A stretch of DNA of 64,000 nucleotides from Photobacterium damselae (GCF_003026815.1 NZ_PYOG01000022.1:1-64000); one strand, 5' to 3'. Shown: positions 50,569 through 61,119, counted from the stretch's first letter. Numbers and translations are program-made. The notes: generated by a model not told the origin, from the sequence alone.

Positions 50569-52398
50569 TTATTTTGCGTTAACGACAACGGGCTCGATAT
50601 TTGTTGATTGTGATGAGCCATAGAGTGTTTGGTATAGTCCATCGGTTGCAACCAGTTCGTCGTGTGTTCCTGCTTGGGTGACTTGTCCATCTTCTAATAC
50701 ATAGATTAGATCAGCTTGCTTAACCGCAGATAAACGATGCGCAACAATCAAAGTCGTTTTACCATTTAAAAAAGTATTTAATGCATGGTGAAGTGCCGCT
50801 TCTGTCGCAGTATCTAATGCCGATGTTGCTTCATCTAAGATGACAAAATCAGGGCTTGATAACACCATTCTAGCAATAGCTAACCGTTGACGCTGACCAC
50901 CGGATAAACGAATACCTTGACGACCGATCTCAGTATCTAATCCTGCCGTTAAGCGTTCTGTCACATCAGTGAGTTGGGCAATTTCAAGTGCTTGCCATAG
51001 CTGTTCATCACTGAAATGTCCGCCCAATGTCAAATTGTGCCTTAAAGTGTCGTTAAATAAAACGGGGTGCTGTAAAACAACGGCCATTTTTTTTCGTAAC
51101 TGTTCGTAACTGACTGCTTCGATAGGGTGGCCATTAACCAGAATATTGCCATGGTTTTTCTGATAGATCCCTAAAAGAAGCTGGATGAGCGTTGACTTAC
51201 CGCCGCCAGATGCACCGACTAAAGCAACGCGTTTTCCCGCAGGAATAGATAAAGACAGAGAATTTAAGATTTTCTTTTCGTCATCATAGGAGAAATGAAC
51301 ATCTTGCAATTGAATATCGATAGCTTGGTTTGCGGTAAATGGATCTACAGTGGCTTGAGGGCGCTTTTCTTCATCGAGAGTCAACAAAGTATTGAGTCGC
51401 TGCATTGCGGCTGATGCGCCATACCATGCAAATTGAATATTGAGTAACTCTTGGACCGGGGTCAGCATAAACCAGAGATAGCCAAACACCGCCAGCATTT
51501 CCCCAACTGTTAAGTTACTAAACACCACCATAAGCATGGCCGCAGCTCTAAATACTTCAAAGCCAATCAAAAAGAGCAGAAAGGATACTCTTCCCGCGGC
51601 CTCTGATTGCCATGCAAATTTGTCTGCGCTGTGGCGAATATCATCAGCATCATGTTTTAAACGAGCTAAAAACTCACGTTCTTTATTGGATGCACGAAGT
51701 TGATAAAGGCCATCTAATGTCTCAACTAATCGTTGCTGAAATTTTTCGAACGACTTGTTTTCTTGACGCTTGAGGTTTTTGACGCGATTACCCATTAATT
51801 GTGAGGCATACACGACGATAGGATTGACCAGTAAGATTAATAATCCCAGTTTCCAGTTGATCCAAAGCAGCACAATAGCAGTACCGATGACCGTTAATAA
51901 ACCCACGAGAAATCTGCTAAGCGTATCGCCAACAAATTTATCTATGGTTTCAACATCCGTGATCAGATGAGATGTGACGCCGCCACTTCCTCTCTCTTCA
52001 TATTGACGCATGCTGATACGGCCAAGTTTATTAAGTAAATGTTCCCTTAAGTTATAAGTTATGTCTTTTGCTACCAAGGTAAACTGACGGCTTTGCAGTA
52101 TATTGAGTGCCTGACTGATAACTCGCATTAAAACAACCAGTAACAGCACCATAAGGATATATCCTGTTGGTCCTTGCCAATGGTCAGGTAAAAGATGATT
52201 TAAGTAGACAATCCCTTCACCTGGTTTTTTGAGTAGAACTTCATCAACCATCAAAGGCATTAAAAGCGGAATAGGGACACTGACTAACGTAGCAATAATC
52301 GCAATGATGTTTGCTGTGATAAGTCGTTTCTTATGTTTTTTTGCTTGTGTAATTATCCAAGACCAGTTAATCATTTGAGTTGTTGTTCTGTGTGACAC
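50569..52398 (-). CDS. ABC exporter, MsbA/MDR type
   Basis: A 609-residue half-transporter: six membrane segments (residues 20-310) and a nucleotide-binding domain with Walker A GASGGGKST, signature LSGGQRQR and Walker B FVILDEATSALD. The start is uncertain: GTG at 52398 or ATG at 52374. MsbA itself is usually next to lpxK, which is absent, so another substrate is likely. The gene is inserted between letA and msrC, unlike E. coli. A Fur-box-like sequence overlaps its start region, suggesting iron-linked expression. Confidence 0.88.
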   Translation of the reverse strand: MSHRTTTQMINWSWIITQAKKHKKRLITANIIAIIATLVSVPIPLLMPLMVDEVLLKKPGEGIVYLNHLLPDHWQGPTGYILMVLLLVVLMRVISQALNILQSRQFTLVAKDITYNLREHLLNKLGRISMRQYEERGSGGVTSHLITDVETIDKFVGDTLSRFLVGLLTVIGTAIVLLWINWKLGLLILLVNPIVVYASQLMGNRVKNLKRQENKSFEKFQQRLVETLDGLYQLRASNKEREFLARLKHDADDIRHSADKFAWQSEAAGRVSFLLFLIGFEVFRAAAMLMVVFSNLTVGEMLAVFGYLWFMLTPVQELLNIQFAWYGASAAMQRLNTLLTLDEEKRPQATVDPFTANQAIDIQLQDVHFSYDDEKKILNSLSLSIPAGKRVALVGASGGGKSTLIQLLLGIYQKNHGNILVNGHPIEAVSYEQLRKKMAVVLQHPVLFNDTLRHNLTLGGHFSDEQLWQALEIAQLTDVTERLTAGLDTEIGRQGIRLSGGQRQRLAIARMVLSSPDFVILDEATSALDTATEAALHHALNTFLNGKTTLIVAHRLSAVKQADLIYVLEDGQVTQAGTHDELVATDGLYQTLYGSSQSTNIEPVVVNAK

Positions 52399-52417
52399 AA
52401 TGATAATGATTCCTATT
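52399..52417. promoter_or_regulatory. candidate Fur box
   Basis: AATGATAATGATTCCTATT matches the 19-base Fur consensus AATGATAATNATTATCATT at about 16 positions by eye. It lies in the divergent region between the ABC exporter and msrC, immediately upstream of the exporter start. Confidence 0.5.
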
Positions 52418-52461
52418 TTAAATTAAGTTATCCATTCTAACGGCTATATATGGAGTAAGCT

Positions 52462-52920
52462 ATGGAAAATAAAGCAGCCTTTTACAAAAGATTGACTCAA
52501 CAAGCCCTTGCACTTATCGAAGGGGAAAAAGATTTGATTGCTAATATCTCTAATATTAGTGCCTTATTGAATATGGAGTTAGAGGATATTAACTGGGTAG
52601 GGTTTTATCTACTAAAAGATGATCAATTAGTATTAGGGCCATTTCAAGGCAAACCCGCTTGTGTTCGAATTCCGGTTGGACGAGGTGTATGTGGTACTGC
52701 AGTTTCAGAGAAAAAAGTACAACGAGTTGCAGATGTTCATGCCTTCCCTGGACACATTGCCTGTGATGCAGTGAGCAATTCGGAGATAGTTCTTCCTCTT
52801 ATTGTAAGCGGGGAAGTGATCGGAGTTTTAGACATCGACAGCCCAAGTTTGTCAAGATTTGACCAAAATGATGAGCTAGGACTAATTTATTTCATAGAAG
52901 AGCTACAAAAATATCTTTAA
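52462..52920 (+). CDS. msrC: free methionine-(R)-sulfoxide reductase (GAF domain)
   Basis: A 152-residue GAF-domain enzyme that reduces free Met-R-sulfoxide. Its three conserved Cys (67, 77 and 101) have the same spacing as the catalytic cysteines 84, 94 and 118 of E. coli MsrC. Motifs NWVGFYLL and GPFQGKPAC are typical. It is encoded beside proQ and prc as in E. coli. Confidence 0.94.
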   Translation: MENKAAFYKRLTQQALALIEGEKDLIANISNISALLNMELEDINWVGFYLLKDDQLVLGPFQGKPACVRIPVGRGVCGTAVSEKKVQRVADVHAFPGHIACDAVSNSEIVLPLIVSGEVIGVLDIDSPSLSRFDQNDELGLIYFIEELQKYL

Positions 52921-53030
52921 TTTCATGCTTTATGTGGTTTTTCGTCTGTAGGTAATTATAATAGTCACCACTATTTCTTTTTGATCAAAGTACTACAGCG
53001 AGATGTTCTCGCTCTATGTCAGGTAAATTC

Positions 53031-53663
53031 ATGGAAAACTCTGAAAAGTTAACGAACAGTAAAGAAGTGATTGCATATATTGCTGAGCGTTTCCCTAAAT
53101 GTTTCACTGTAGAAGGTGAAGCGAAGCCTCTTAAGATTGGTATTTTCCAAGATCTTGCAGAGCGTCTAGAAGGCGATGATAAAGTAAGTAAAACGCAACT
53201 GCGTACTGCATTACGTCAATACACTTCTTCATGGCGTTACCTTCATGGCGTAAAAGCTGGCGCACATCGTGTAGATCTAGACGGTAACGAGTGTGAAGCT
53301 CTAGAGCAAGAACACGTTGAACACGCGCAAAAAGCTTTAGAAGAAAGCAAGGCAAAAGTACGTGCTCGTCGTAAAGAGCAAGCTGCTCATAAAGCTGCTG
53401 CGAAAAAAGATCGTGACCCTAAAGCGAAAAATTCACCTAAAGCTAAGAATGTTAAGCCAAAATCAGCTAAGCTTAACAAAAAGCCTGTAGTTGAAACTCG
53501 TAAGCTAACTGCTGAAGAGATCATCGAAGGCAAACAAGTTCAAGTGAACATGGGTTCTGGTAATATGCCAGCGACGATTGTAGAAATTAACAAGGACGAT
53601 GTACGTGTACGTTTCAATAACGGTCTAGTAATGGCTGTTAAAGCGGAGCACCTGCATTCGTAA
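53031..53663 (+). CDS. proQ: RNA chaperone ProQ
   Basis: A 210-residue global RNA-binding protein that stabilises sRNAs and mRNA 3' ends. The start at 53031 (MENSEKL) agrees with E. coli. Residues 8-120 form the FinO/ProQ domain ([43 protein letters not shown]). A Lys-rich linker and a C-terminal Tudor-like domain ([18 protein letters not shown]) follow. It lies 16 bases ahead of prc, so the two are probably cotranscribed. Confidence 0.96.
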   Translation: MENSEKLTNSKEVIAYIAERFPKCFTVEGEAKPLKIGIFQDLAERLEGDDKVSKTQLRTALRQYTSSWRYLHGVKAGAHRVDLDGNECEALEQEHVEHAQKALEESKAKVRARRKEQAAHKAAAKKDRDPKAKNSPKAKNVKPKSAKLNKKPVVETRKLTAEEIIEGKQVQVNMGSGNMPATIVEINKDDVRVRFNNGLVMAVKAEHLHS

Positions 53664-53679
53664 GGAGAATGCTCGACGT

Positions 53680-55689
53680 ATGAAATGTCGATTCCGTTTT
53701 TCCCTGATCGCTGCCGGTATGATGTTGGCAGCATCAGCTCAGGCCGTGGAGGCCAAATACTCATCAAGTGACTTACCGACGCTTGCCCCTGAAGAGCAGC
53801 ATGCTACTGCCGCTAAAAGGGTTGCATCTCGCCTTACTCGTTCTCACTATAAGCATTTTAATCTTGACGATCAGTTTTCTGAAAAGATGTACGATCGATA
53901 CATAGAGATGCTAGATTACAATCGCAGTTTTCTTACCGCTAGCGATATTAAACAGTTTGATAAATGGCAAGATCAGTTTGATGATCAACTCAAAGCGGGT
54001 GATAGTGTAGCCGCTTATGATATCTTTAATAAAACGCTTGAGCGCCGCCTCGAACGTTATCAATATGCGTTAACGTTACTTGATAAGCCGATTACGTTTA
54101 CCACCAATGAAGAGTTCGTTATTGATCGCTCCGAATTACCGTGGGCAAAAGACAGTAATGAGCTTAATGAAATTTGGCGTCAACGTGTTAAATACGATGC
54201 TCTAAATCTTAAGCTTGCAGGTAAAGATGAGGCAGAGATTAAAAAAACTCTGACTAAACGTTACAACAATGCGCTTAAGCGTTTAACTCAAACTCACAAT
54301 GAAGACGTATTCCAACTTTACATGAATGCGTTTGCTCGTGAAGTCGATCCTCATACAAGTTACTTATCTCCTCGTAATGCAGAACAGTTCCAGTCAGAAA
54401 TGAATCTGTCATTAGAAGGGATTGGTGCTGTATTACAAATGACGGATGATTATACGGTTATTCGTTCTTTAGTTGCTGGTGGTCCTGCTGCATTATCGAA
54501 AAAACTGTCCGAAGGCGATCGCATTATTGGTGTTGGTCAAAAAGGGAAGAAAATCGTTGATGTGATTGGTTGGCGTTTAGATGACGTCGTCCAGTTGATT
54601 AAAGGTCCAAAGGGCAGTGATGTGATACTGGAAATCTTGCCAGAAGGTAAGAATTCGAAGAGTTACACTGTCACGATAACTCGAGATAAGATTCGTCTTG
54701 AAGATCGCGCCGCTAAGTCAGAAGTTAAAACTGTTAACGGTAAGAAAATTGGTGTTATTGAAATTCCAGGTTTCTACGTTGGTTTAACAGAAGATACCAA
54801 GAAAGAGATTGCAAAACTGAATGCTGATAAAGTTGACGGTGTCGTGATCGATTTACGCAATAATGGCGGTGGAGCACTAACTGAAGCAACGGCACTAACA
54901 GGACTATTCATATCAGAAGGACCTGTTGTACAAGTTCGTGACAGTTATGGTCGAGTTAAAGTAAACGGCGATTCAGATAATGTGGTTTATTTTAATGGCC
55001 CACTTACTGTACTTATTAACCATTATAGCGCATCAGCATCAGAAATTTTTGCAGCAGCGATGCAAGATTATGGTCGTGCCGTTGTGCTAGGTGAACAGTC
55101 CTTTGGTAAAGGTACGGTTCAGCAGCATCGTTCTTTGAATCATATTTATGATCTGTTTGATAAACCACTCGGTCATGTTCAATACACGATCCAGAAGTTT
55201 TATCGAATTAATGGCGGCAGCACTCAAAACTTAGGTGTTGTTCCTGATATTGCGTTCCCAACAGCAATTGATCCTGCTGAAACCGGTGAGAGTGTTGAAG
55301 ATAATGCTCTACCTTGGGATAGTATTAAGCCGGCTGATTATAAGAAGATCTATAATTTCTCACCAGTAGTTCCAAAACTTGAAGCAGAGCATAAAGCTCG
55401 TATCAAGAATGATATGGAATTTGGCTTTATTGCTGAAGATATTAAGCAATATAAAGCAGAGAAAGACGTTAATACAATCTCGCTAAACGAAAAGACTCGT
55501 ATTAAAGAGCAAGATAAAGACGATGCAGACCGCTTAGCTCGTTTGAACAAACGACAAAAAGTATTGGGTAAACCGGCGTTTAAATCTTTGGACGATGTGC
55601 CTAAAGATTATGAAGCACCAGATGTTTACCTCGATGAAGCGGTTGCGATTACTTCCGATCTTGTAAAAGAAAAAGTGAAACGCAGCTAA
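53680..55689 (+). CDS. prc: carboxy-terminal processing protease Prc (Tsp)
   Basis: A 669-residue periplasmic protease (E. coli 682) with a signal peptide ending near AQAVEA. A PDZ domain lies at about residues 240-320 (LEGIGAVLQM, IKGPKGSDVI). The Ser-Lys dyad is Ser452 (HYSASASEIF) and Lys477 (QSFGKGTVQ). The C-terminal domain ends in basic residues. It degrades misfolded or tagged periplasmic proteins and trims cell-wall enzymes. Confidence 0.96.
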   Translation: MKCRFRFSLIAAGMMLAASAQAVEAKYSSSDLPTLAPEEQHATAAKRVASRLTRSHYKHFNLDDQFSEKMYDRYIEMLDYNRSFLTASDIKQFDKWQDQFDDQLKAGDSVAAYDIFNKTLERRLERYQYALTLLDKPITFTTNEEFVIDRSELPWAKDSNELNEIWRQRVKYDALNLKLAGKDEAEIKKTLTKRYNNALKRLTQTHNEDVFQLYMNAFAREVDPHTSYLSPRNAEQFQSEMNLSLEGIGAVLQMTDDYTVIRSLVAGGPAALSKKLSEGDRIIGVGQKGKKIVDVIGWRLDDVVQLIKGPKGSDVILEILPEGKNSKSYTVTITRDKIRLEDRAAKSEVKTVNGKKIGVIEIPGFYVGLTEDTKKEIAKLNADKVDGVVIDLRNNGGGALTEATALTGLFISEGPVVQVRDSYGRVKVNGDSDNVVYFNGPLTVLINHYSASASEIFAAAMQDYGRAVVLGEQSFGKGTVQQHRSLNHIYDLFDKPLGHVQYTIQKFYRINGGSTQNLGVVPDIAFPTAIDPAETGESVEDNALPWDSIKPADYKKIYNFSPVVPKLEAEHKARIKNDMEFGFIAEDIKQYKAEKDVNTISLNEKTRIKEQDKDDADRLARLNKRQKVLGKPAFKSLDDVPKDYEAPDVYLDEAVAITSDLVKEKVKRS

Positions 55690-55716
55690 TTCAGGTTACG
55701 CATTAATAAAATTATC

Positions 55717-55748
55717 GCCCCAGCTTAGAGATAGGTTGGGGCTTTTTT
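55717..55748 (+). terminator. terminator after prc
   Basis: Stem GCCCCA / TGGGGC is followed by six T, 28 bases after the prc stop codon. Confidence 0.78.
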
Positions 55749-55877
55749 GTTGATAGAAGTTGAAAAACGGATGGTTCATTGAAATCTTAGCTAGGCTTAT
55801 AAACATAACAAGCAATAAATTGTCATGGTCTAATTTATGCAGGGAGATATAAGACCTATATCAACAAGGTGCATAAT

Positions 55878-56540
55878 ATGAAGAAAATACTCATTATCAT
55901 TGTTATGATGATAACTTCGTCTTTGTCGTTGGCTAATAATAAACATGATATTACTGAATTTGATTATCCGTTTCTTTTGGGGGATTGGTATTGGTTCAGT
56001 CCTTCTGATGATGGAGTTGAAAGTGATGGTGTTCACTATCGTGCAATGAACATTAAATTTAAATCTACTTATCAATTCATGCTTAGAATGTTAAAAGCTG
56101 ATGGTTCTGTTGATGAATGGGTCGGAACCTATGATATTGATGAGTCTTCAGTAACCTTATTTGCGAATGGTCATCCAGAACAATCACACAGTTATATGCT
56201 CAGTTACAATCAATTCATATTAGATGGTGCTCGGTTTACCAAACTTGCACCTGAGAATCTTCCTGGTAATTGGCGATCTTCTCAGCTCTCTGGTAAAGAT
56301 ATCCATCAAGAAATTGAAGAATTAAGTTTGTCTTTACGTCCTGATTTTCTCTTTTCTGCTGAAGTGTCAGATAAAGAAGGTAAAACGAAACAGCACCAAG
56401 GTGTGTACTATTTAGAAGATAACAATATTGTGCTTATGTATGAGACGGGTCAGCATAGTAGTGAGTTTCAACTGGCTTCAGATACATTGACACTCACAAA
56501 TACTGATTTTGGTATGGAAGCGGTTATGCTTAGAGAGTAG
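55878..56540 (+). CDS. secreted or periplasmic hypothetical protein
   Basis: A 220-residue protein with a signal peptide (MKKILIIIVMMITSSLSLAN). Two similar halves each hold an LxGxW-like start (FLLGDWYWFSPSDDG; LPGNWRSSQLSG) and a repeated beta pattern (EWVGTYDIDESSVTLF; QHQGVYYLEDNNIVLM), indicating an internal duplication of a small beta domain. The function is unknown. The ATG at 55878 with AAGGTG upstream is preferred over GTG at 55869. Confidence 0.75.
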   Translation: MKKILIIIVMMITSSLSLANNKHDITEFDYPFLLGDWYWFSPSDDGVESDGVHYRAMNIKFKSTYQFMLRMLKADGSVDEWVGTYDIDESSVTLFANGHPEQSHSYMLSYNQFILDGARFTKLAPENLPGNWRSSQLSGKDIHQEIEELSLSLRPDFLFSAEVSDKEGKTKQHQGVYYLEDNNIVLMYETGQHSSEFQLASDTLTLTNTDFGMEAVMLRE

Positions 56541-56584
56541 ATAGATAAAAGAACGAATAAATGGCAATGAATGTAGCGATAAGA

Positions 56585-56621
56585 AAAAGGCTAGATGCGG
56601 AAAATAACGCTCTAGCCTTTT
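56585..56621. terminator. bidirectional terminator between pncB and 56540 gene
   Basis: An 11-bp stem AAAAGGCTAGA / TCTAGCCTTTT with a 15-base loop lies between convergent genes, with a T-run on each side. Confidence 0.78.
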
Positions 56622-56626
56622 GCATA

Positions 56627-57826
56627 TTAGTTTGCAATCTTAAATGCTGTACGTAATTGGTCGAGATAATCTTCATCTCGGCACATAATTTTACCTGGCT
56701 CATCAGAGATTTTTGCAACAGGTCGGCCTTGGCATTCTGTAAGTTTAAGCACTACATTCAAGGTTTCTACGCCTGGTAGATCACAGGTTAATTGAGTACC
56801 AATACCAAAGCTAACATTTATACGATCTGCAAAATGCTTATAGATATTGAGTGCTTTATCCAGAGTTAGGCTATCTGAGAAAACAAGAGATTTTGTTTTT
56901 GGGTCAATGCCTAAATCTTGATAATGAGCGATCGCTTTTTCACCCCAAGAGATAGGGTCGCCACTATCATGACGTAAACCATCAAAACGCTCTGAAAGAC
57001 GAAGATCAAAATCTCGTAAAAAAGCGTCCATATTGATGCAGTCAGTTAAGGCAATACCTAATGAATCCGGGTATTCTTGTAACCAGCGATTTAATGCAAG
57101 TTGTTGTGAGTCTGCAAGTTCACCAGACAGTTGCTGATGTCCTTGGAACCACTCATGAGCCTGAGTACCAACAGGAGTTAACCCGCGAGTGAAAGCTAAG
57201 TAGTAGTTGGACGTACCCTTAAACTCAGGCATATTTTTCGCTAAGTAATCGACAACCTGATGGTGAACAGCTTTAGAGAAACGGCGTCGAGAACCAAAAT
57301 CCACCAGCGCAAACTGGCTTAAATCGATATTATTTTGCTGCGCATTTTGGTAAAAGCGCTCAATTTTAGTTTCTAGTTGAGCGATTGCATCAGCAGCCGA
57401 TGCATTAGGATAACGGTGAGAGCAACGAACTTCGCAAATGATTGCTAGAAGTGGGACTTCCCAAAGAATTACGTCGAGCCATTTACCCGTGATTTTGATG
57501 GATAATTGATCGCCTGAATCGTCAACGAAAACATTTGCCGCGTTAAGCTTGAAATCTTTCAAGTAAGCAAGGTAGTCTGCTTGGAAAAATGATAATGTTG
57601 ATAAATAGGCCAGTTCATCGTCAGTAAATGAAAGCTCAGAGATCTTCTCAATCTCAGCTTTGATTTGTTGACAATACGGACGTAAGTCTTCCTTGCTGCG
57701 GCAATGGAACTCCGCAACCGCTTCGACGTTCGGGTATTGATGAAAAATTGCTTGCTGCATATGCAGTTTATACGCATCTGTATCAAGCAGGGATTCGATG
57801 ACCCCATTGTGACCTGTATGATTCAT
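56627..57826 (-). CDS. pncB: nicotinate phosphoribosyltransferase
   Basis: A 399-residue NAD-salvage enzyme that makes nicotinate mononucleotide from nicotinate and PRPP. The start is ATG at 57826 ([20 protein letters not shown]), as in other PncB proteins. Motifs: [53 protein letters not shown] and [13 protein letters not shown]. The autophosphorylated His region ([10 protein letters not shown] ... TQAHEW) is present. Confidence 0.96.
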   Translation of the reverse strand: MNHTGHNGVIESLLDTDAYKLHMQQAIFHQYPNVEAVAEFHCRSKEDLRPYCQQIKAEIEKISELSFTDDELAYLSTLSFFQADYLAYLKDFKLNAANVFVDDSGDQLSIKITGKWLDVILWEVPLLAIICEVRCSHRYPNASAADAIAQLETKIERFYQNAQQNNIDLSQFALVDFGSRRRFSKAVHHQVVDYLAKNMPEFKGTSNYYLAFTRGLTPVGTQAHEWFQGHQQLSGELADSQQLALNRWLQEYPDSLGIALTDCINMDAFLRDFDLRLSERFDGLRHDSGDPISWGEKAIAHYQDLGIDPKTKSLVFSDSLTLDKALNIYKHFADRINVSFGIGTQLTCDLPGVETLNVVLKLTECQGRPVAKISDEPGKIMCRDEDYLDQLRTAFKIAN

Positions 57827-57972
57827 ATCTAATGTTGTAGTTTGTCGCAATCCGGTAATTCTACATTACTTTGAGTTTGTTTTGGCTAAAAACCAGCAAA
57901 CTTTCATTAAATTTTAGGGCAGTAACGATACGCTTAAACGGAGAAAACAACAAGCCAGTAAAGGGAGTTTAT

Positions 57973-57992
57973 TTTTACCGTACAGTAAAAAA
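57973..57992. promoter_or_regulatory. inverted repeat in pncB-pepN intergenic region
   Basis: TTTTTAC-CGTACA-GTAAAAA is a symmetrical site in the 300-base divergent region between pncB and pepN; TACAGTAAAA recurs at 58047. It could be a regulator site for either gene. No known regulator motif was matched with confidence. Confidence 0.4.
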
Positions 57993-58126
57993 TAATTGTT
58001 GCAATTCTCAGTTTAGTTGATATTAATTCTTATTCATCAATGGTTATACAGTAAAATATCTAAAACGTATACCTTGATTAGGAAATCATTACTGCTCGAT
58101 GTTTAGGCAAAAAAGGAAAAATACGC

Positions 58127-60751
58127 ATGTCTGATATAACAAACACTAACCAGCCGACTGCCAAATACCGCGCCGACTATACTGCTCCTGATTATACCAT
58201 CAGTGATATCGATCTGACGTTTGATTTATACGATACTCAAACAAAAGTGCTGGCTGTTAGTCAGGTGAAGCGTTTAACCGATGCTAGCTCTGCTGTTTTG
58301 GCTCTAGATGGTGATGGGCTTAAACTTATCCGTGTGAGTGTTGATGGTCAGCCATGGACTGCTTATCAGGAAACCGAGAGTCAACTCATTCTTTCCAATC
58401 TTCCTGAGAGTTTCGAGCTTACTATTGAAACTGAAATTAACCCAGAAGCGAACACATTACTTGAAGGTTTGTACAAATCGGGTGGTGCGTATTGTACTCA
58501 GTGCGAGGCTGAAGGTTTCCGTCGCATTACTTTTTATTTAGATCGCCCCGATGTACTGGCTCGCTTTACCACAAAAGTAATCGCCGATAACGAATACCCA
58601 TTTTTATTAAGTAATGGTAACCGTATTGCTGAAGGGCAACTAGATAACGGCCGCCACTGGGTACAATGGCAAGATCCATTCCCTAAACCATCATACTTAT
58701 TTGCTTTAGTTGCTGGTGATTTTGATGTATTGAAAGATCACTTTATCACTATGAGCGGTCGTAAGGTTGAGCTTGAGATCTTTGTTGATAAAGGTAACTT
58801 AGATCGCGCTACTTATGCGATGACGTCACTGCAAAATGCCATGAAGTGGGATGAAGAGCGTTTTGGTTTAGAGTACGATCTTGATATCTATATGGTTGTT
58901 GCCGTTGATTTCTTCAACATGGGAGCAATGGAAAACAAAGGTCTTAATGTTTTCAACTCCAAGTTTGTATTAGCGAATCCAAAAACCGCCACAGATACTG
59001 ACTACCAAGGCATTGAATCCGTTATTGGTCATGAATACTTCCATAACTGGACTGGTAACCGTGTGACTTGTCGCGATTGGTTTCAACTAAGCTTAAAAGA
59101 AGGATTAACCGTATTCCGAGATCAAGAATTCTCTTCAGATCTTGGTTCTCGTCCTGTTAACCGTATTGCAAATGTCCGTATTATTCGTGGTCCTCAGTTT
59201 GCAGAAGATCGCGGCCCGATGTCTCATCCAATTCGTCCGGAAAAAGTGATTGAGATGAATAACTTCTATACTTTAACTGTGTATGAGAAGGGCAGCGAAG
59301 TGATCCGAATGATGCACACGTTACTGGGAGAAGAGAAGTTCCAAGCGGGTATGAAATTGTACTTTGAGCGTCATGATGGCACGGCTGCTACCTGTGATGA
59401 TTTCGTTCAAGCAATGGAAGATGCTTCGAAGATTGATTTATCTCGCTTCCGTCGTTGGTATAGCCAATCAGGAACTCCTGTTGTAACTGTTACAACTGAA
59501 TATGATCAGGATAAGGCGCGTTACGCGGTCACGATTAAGCAAGAAACTGCAGCGACACCAAATCAAGAAGAGAAACTACCACTTCATATTCCGTTTGATA
59601 TCGAGTTGTATAACCAGGATGGTGAACCTTATGAGTTACGCTGTAACGGTGAGTCGATTCATCATATATTGGACGTGACAGAAGCAGAACAAACGTTTGT
59701 TTTTGAAGGGATTACGACACAACCCGTTATCTCTATGCTAAGAGAGTTCTCGGCTCCTGTCGTACTACAATATGATTATAGCGATGATGAGCTGATCTTC
59801 TTAATGACCCATGCTCGTAATGAGTTCGCTCGTTGGGATGCAGGTCAAATGCTATTGGCTAAATACATTCGTCACAACGTAACTCGTGTTCAGCAAGGCA
59901 ATAATGTAGAGCTTTCTGAAGCTGTGGTTGATGCATTCCGTGACGTTTTATTATCAACTGAATTGGATCCCGCTTTTATTGCTGAGATGCTAACACTGCC
60001 AAGTGAAAATGAAATAGCAGGTTGGTACCAATGTGTGGATGTGGATTCAATTCATCATGTTGTTGGTGAACTGACGAAGATACTGGCAAATGCAATGAGC
60101 GATGAATTTAGTGCTATTTATCATTCGTTAACACAAAAGCAATATAGCCTAGATCATCAAGCAATGGCTCAACGCACACTCCGTAACCAATGCCTATCTT
60201 ATCTTGCATTAACTGAGCAGGGTAACGCATTAGTTGATGCTCAATATCAAGCTGCGGATAATATGACTGACACTATGGCTGCAATGAATGCGGCGAATAA
60301 TGCTCAGTTAGCGTGTCGTGAAGCACAAATGACAGATTTTAGTGAAAAATGGACTCATGATGGCTTAGTGATGGACAAGTGGTTCATGCTACAAGGTAAA
60401 AATCCAGCAGATAATGCCTTGCAAGTTGTTCGTGAAACCATGAATCATCCTGCATTTTCACTGAAAAACCCTAACCGTACCCGTAGCTTAGTGGTGAGCT
60501 TTACTGCAAACAATCCAGTTCATTTCCATGCAAAAGATGGCTCTGGCTATCTATTCTTGACTGAAATTCTAACGCATTTGAACACCAGTAATCCTCAAGT
60601 TGCTGCTCGTTTAATTGAACCGTTCTTAAAATATCGTCAATACGATGCAGAACGTCAGCAATTGATGCGTGCAGAACTGGAGAAGCTAGCTAACCTTGAT
60701 AATTTAGCGAAAGATCTTTTCGAGAAAATTCATAAAGCTCTTGAGCTATAA
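58127..60751 (+). CDS. pepN: aminopeptidase N (M1 family)
   Basis: An 874-residue zinc aminopeptidase that degrades peptides in the cytoplasm (E. coli 870). The exopeptidase motif GAMEN lies in NMGAMENKGLN and the zinc motif HEYFH in GHEYFHNWTGNR near residue 300, with the third ligand Glu about 20 residues later (KEGLTVFRDQEF). The C-terminal helical domain is complete. Confidence 0.97.
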   Translation: MSDITNTNQPTAKYRADYTAPDYTISDIDLTFDLYDTQTKVLAVSQVKRLTDASSAVLALDGDGLKLIRVSVDGQPWTAYQETESQLILSNLPESFELTIETEINPEANTLLEGLYKSGGAYCTQCEAEGFRRITFYLDRPDVLARFTTKVIADNEYPFLLSNGNRIAEGQLDNGRHWVQWQDPFPKPSYLFALVAGDFDVLKDHFITMSGRKVELEIFVDKGNLDRATYAMTSLQNAMKWDEERFGLEYDLDIYMVVAVDFFNMGAMENKGLNVFNSKFVLANPKTATDTDYQGIESVIGHEYFHNWTGNRVTCRDWFQLSLKEGLTVFRDQEFSSDLGSRPVNRIANVRIIRGPQFAEDRGPMSHPIRPEKVIEMNNFYTLTVYEKGSEVIRMMHTLLGEEKFQAGMKLYFERHDGTAATCDDFVQAMEDASKIDLSRFRRWYSQSGTPVVTVTTEYDQDKARYAVTIKQETAATPNQEEKLPLHIPFDIELYNQDGEPYELRCNGESIHHILDVTEAEQTFVFEGITTQPVISMLREFSAPVVLQYDYSDDELIFLMTHARNEFARWDAGQMLLAKYIRHNVTRVQQGNNVELSEAVVDAFRDVLLSTELDPAFIAEMLTLPSENEIAGWYQCVDVDSIHHVVGELTKILANAMSDEFSAIYHSLTQKQYSLDHQAMAQRTLRNQCLSYLALTEQGNALVDAQYQAADNMTDTMAAMNAANNAQLACREAQMTDFSEKWTHDGLVMDKWFMLQGKNPADNALQVVRETMNHPAFSLKNPNRTRSLVVSFTANNPVHFHAKDGSGYLFLTEILTHLNTSNPQVAARLIEPFLKYRQYDAERQQLMRAELEKLANLDNLAKDLFEKIHKALEL

Positions 60752-60774
60752 GCCGATATATCACTCGTGAGCAC

Positions 60775-60807
60775 AAAGCCTAAGGAGTTGGACTTCTTAG
60801 GCTTTTT
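60775..60807 (+). terminator. terminator after pepN
   Basis: Stem AAAGCCTAAG / CTTAGGCTTT with an 11-base loop and a T-run lies just after pepN. Confidence 0.78.
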
Positions 60808-60843
60808 TCGATTGGACTTTAACTATTTACAAATAGAACAAGT

Positions 60844-61068
60844 ATGCGATTTTTTACGTTTTCTCTTAACATTCCATATCAAGTTTTTTTGCAACATTAT
60901 TCGGGGAGTGCCAGTCAACTAATGGTTTATACCGATTGTGGACTTAAGGTTCAGTTTCCTGCTGTTCGATTTCGAAGCTTTGTTACACAGGCTGGTTTAG
61001 TAGGGCGATTTAAGGTTTTTGTAACGACAGACAATCGCTTTGATCGAATTGAACGGCTAACAAACTAA
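60844..61068 (+). CDS. DUF2835 family protein
   Basis: A 74-residue protein, mostly beta strands (FFTFSLNIPYQVFLQHYSG, LKVQFPAVRFRSFVT), typical of DUF2835. It is found next to pepN and pyrD in vibrios; the function is unknown. The end of the protein (KVFVTTDNRFDRIERL) is well conserved in the family. Confidence 0.85.
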   Translation: MRFFTFSLNIPYQVFLQHYSGSASQLMVYTDCGLKVQFPAVRFRSFVTQAGLVGRFKVFVTTDNRFDRIERLTN

Positions 61069-61103
61069 ATATGGTTAATTTTTCCACAAAACAAACCCTG
61101 TTT

Positions 61104-61119
61104 ACGTAATCGTTTGCAT
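61104..61119 (+). promoter_or_regulatory. candidate PurR box upstream of pyrD
   Basis: ACGTAATCGTTTGCAT matches the PurR consensus ACGCAAACGTTTGCGT at 13 of 16 bases. E. coli pyrD is PurR-repressed, so this is a plausible operator, 163 bases before the pyrD start. Confidence 0.6.

Noticed and set aside
50569..52398. MsbA lipid A flippase
   Set aside because: The sequence type is similar, but lpxK is not adjacent and the location beside letA/msrC is not that of msbA, so only a general ABC exporter is called.
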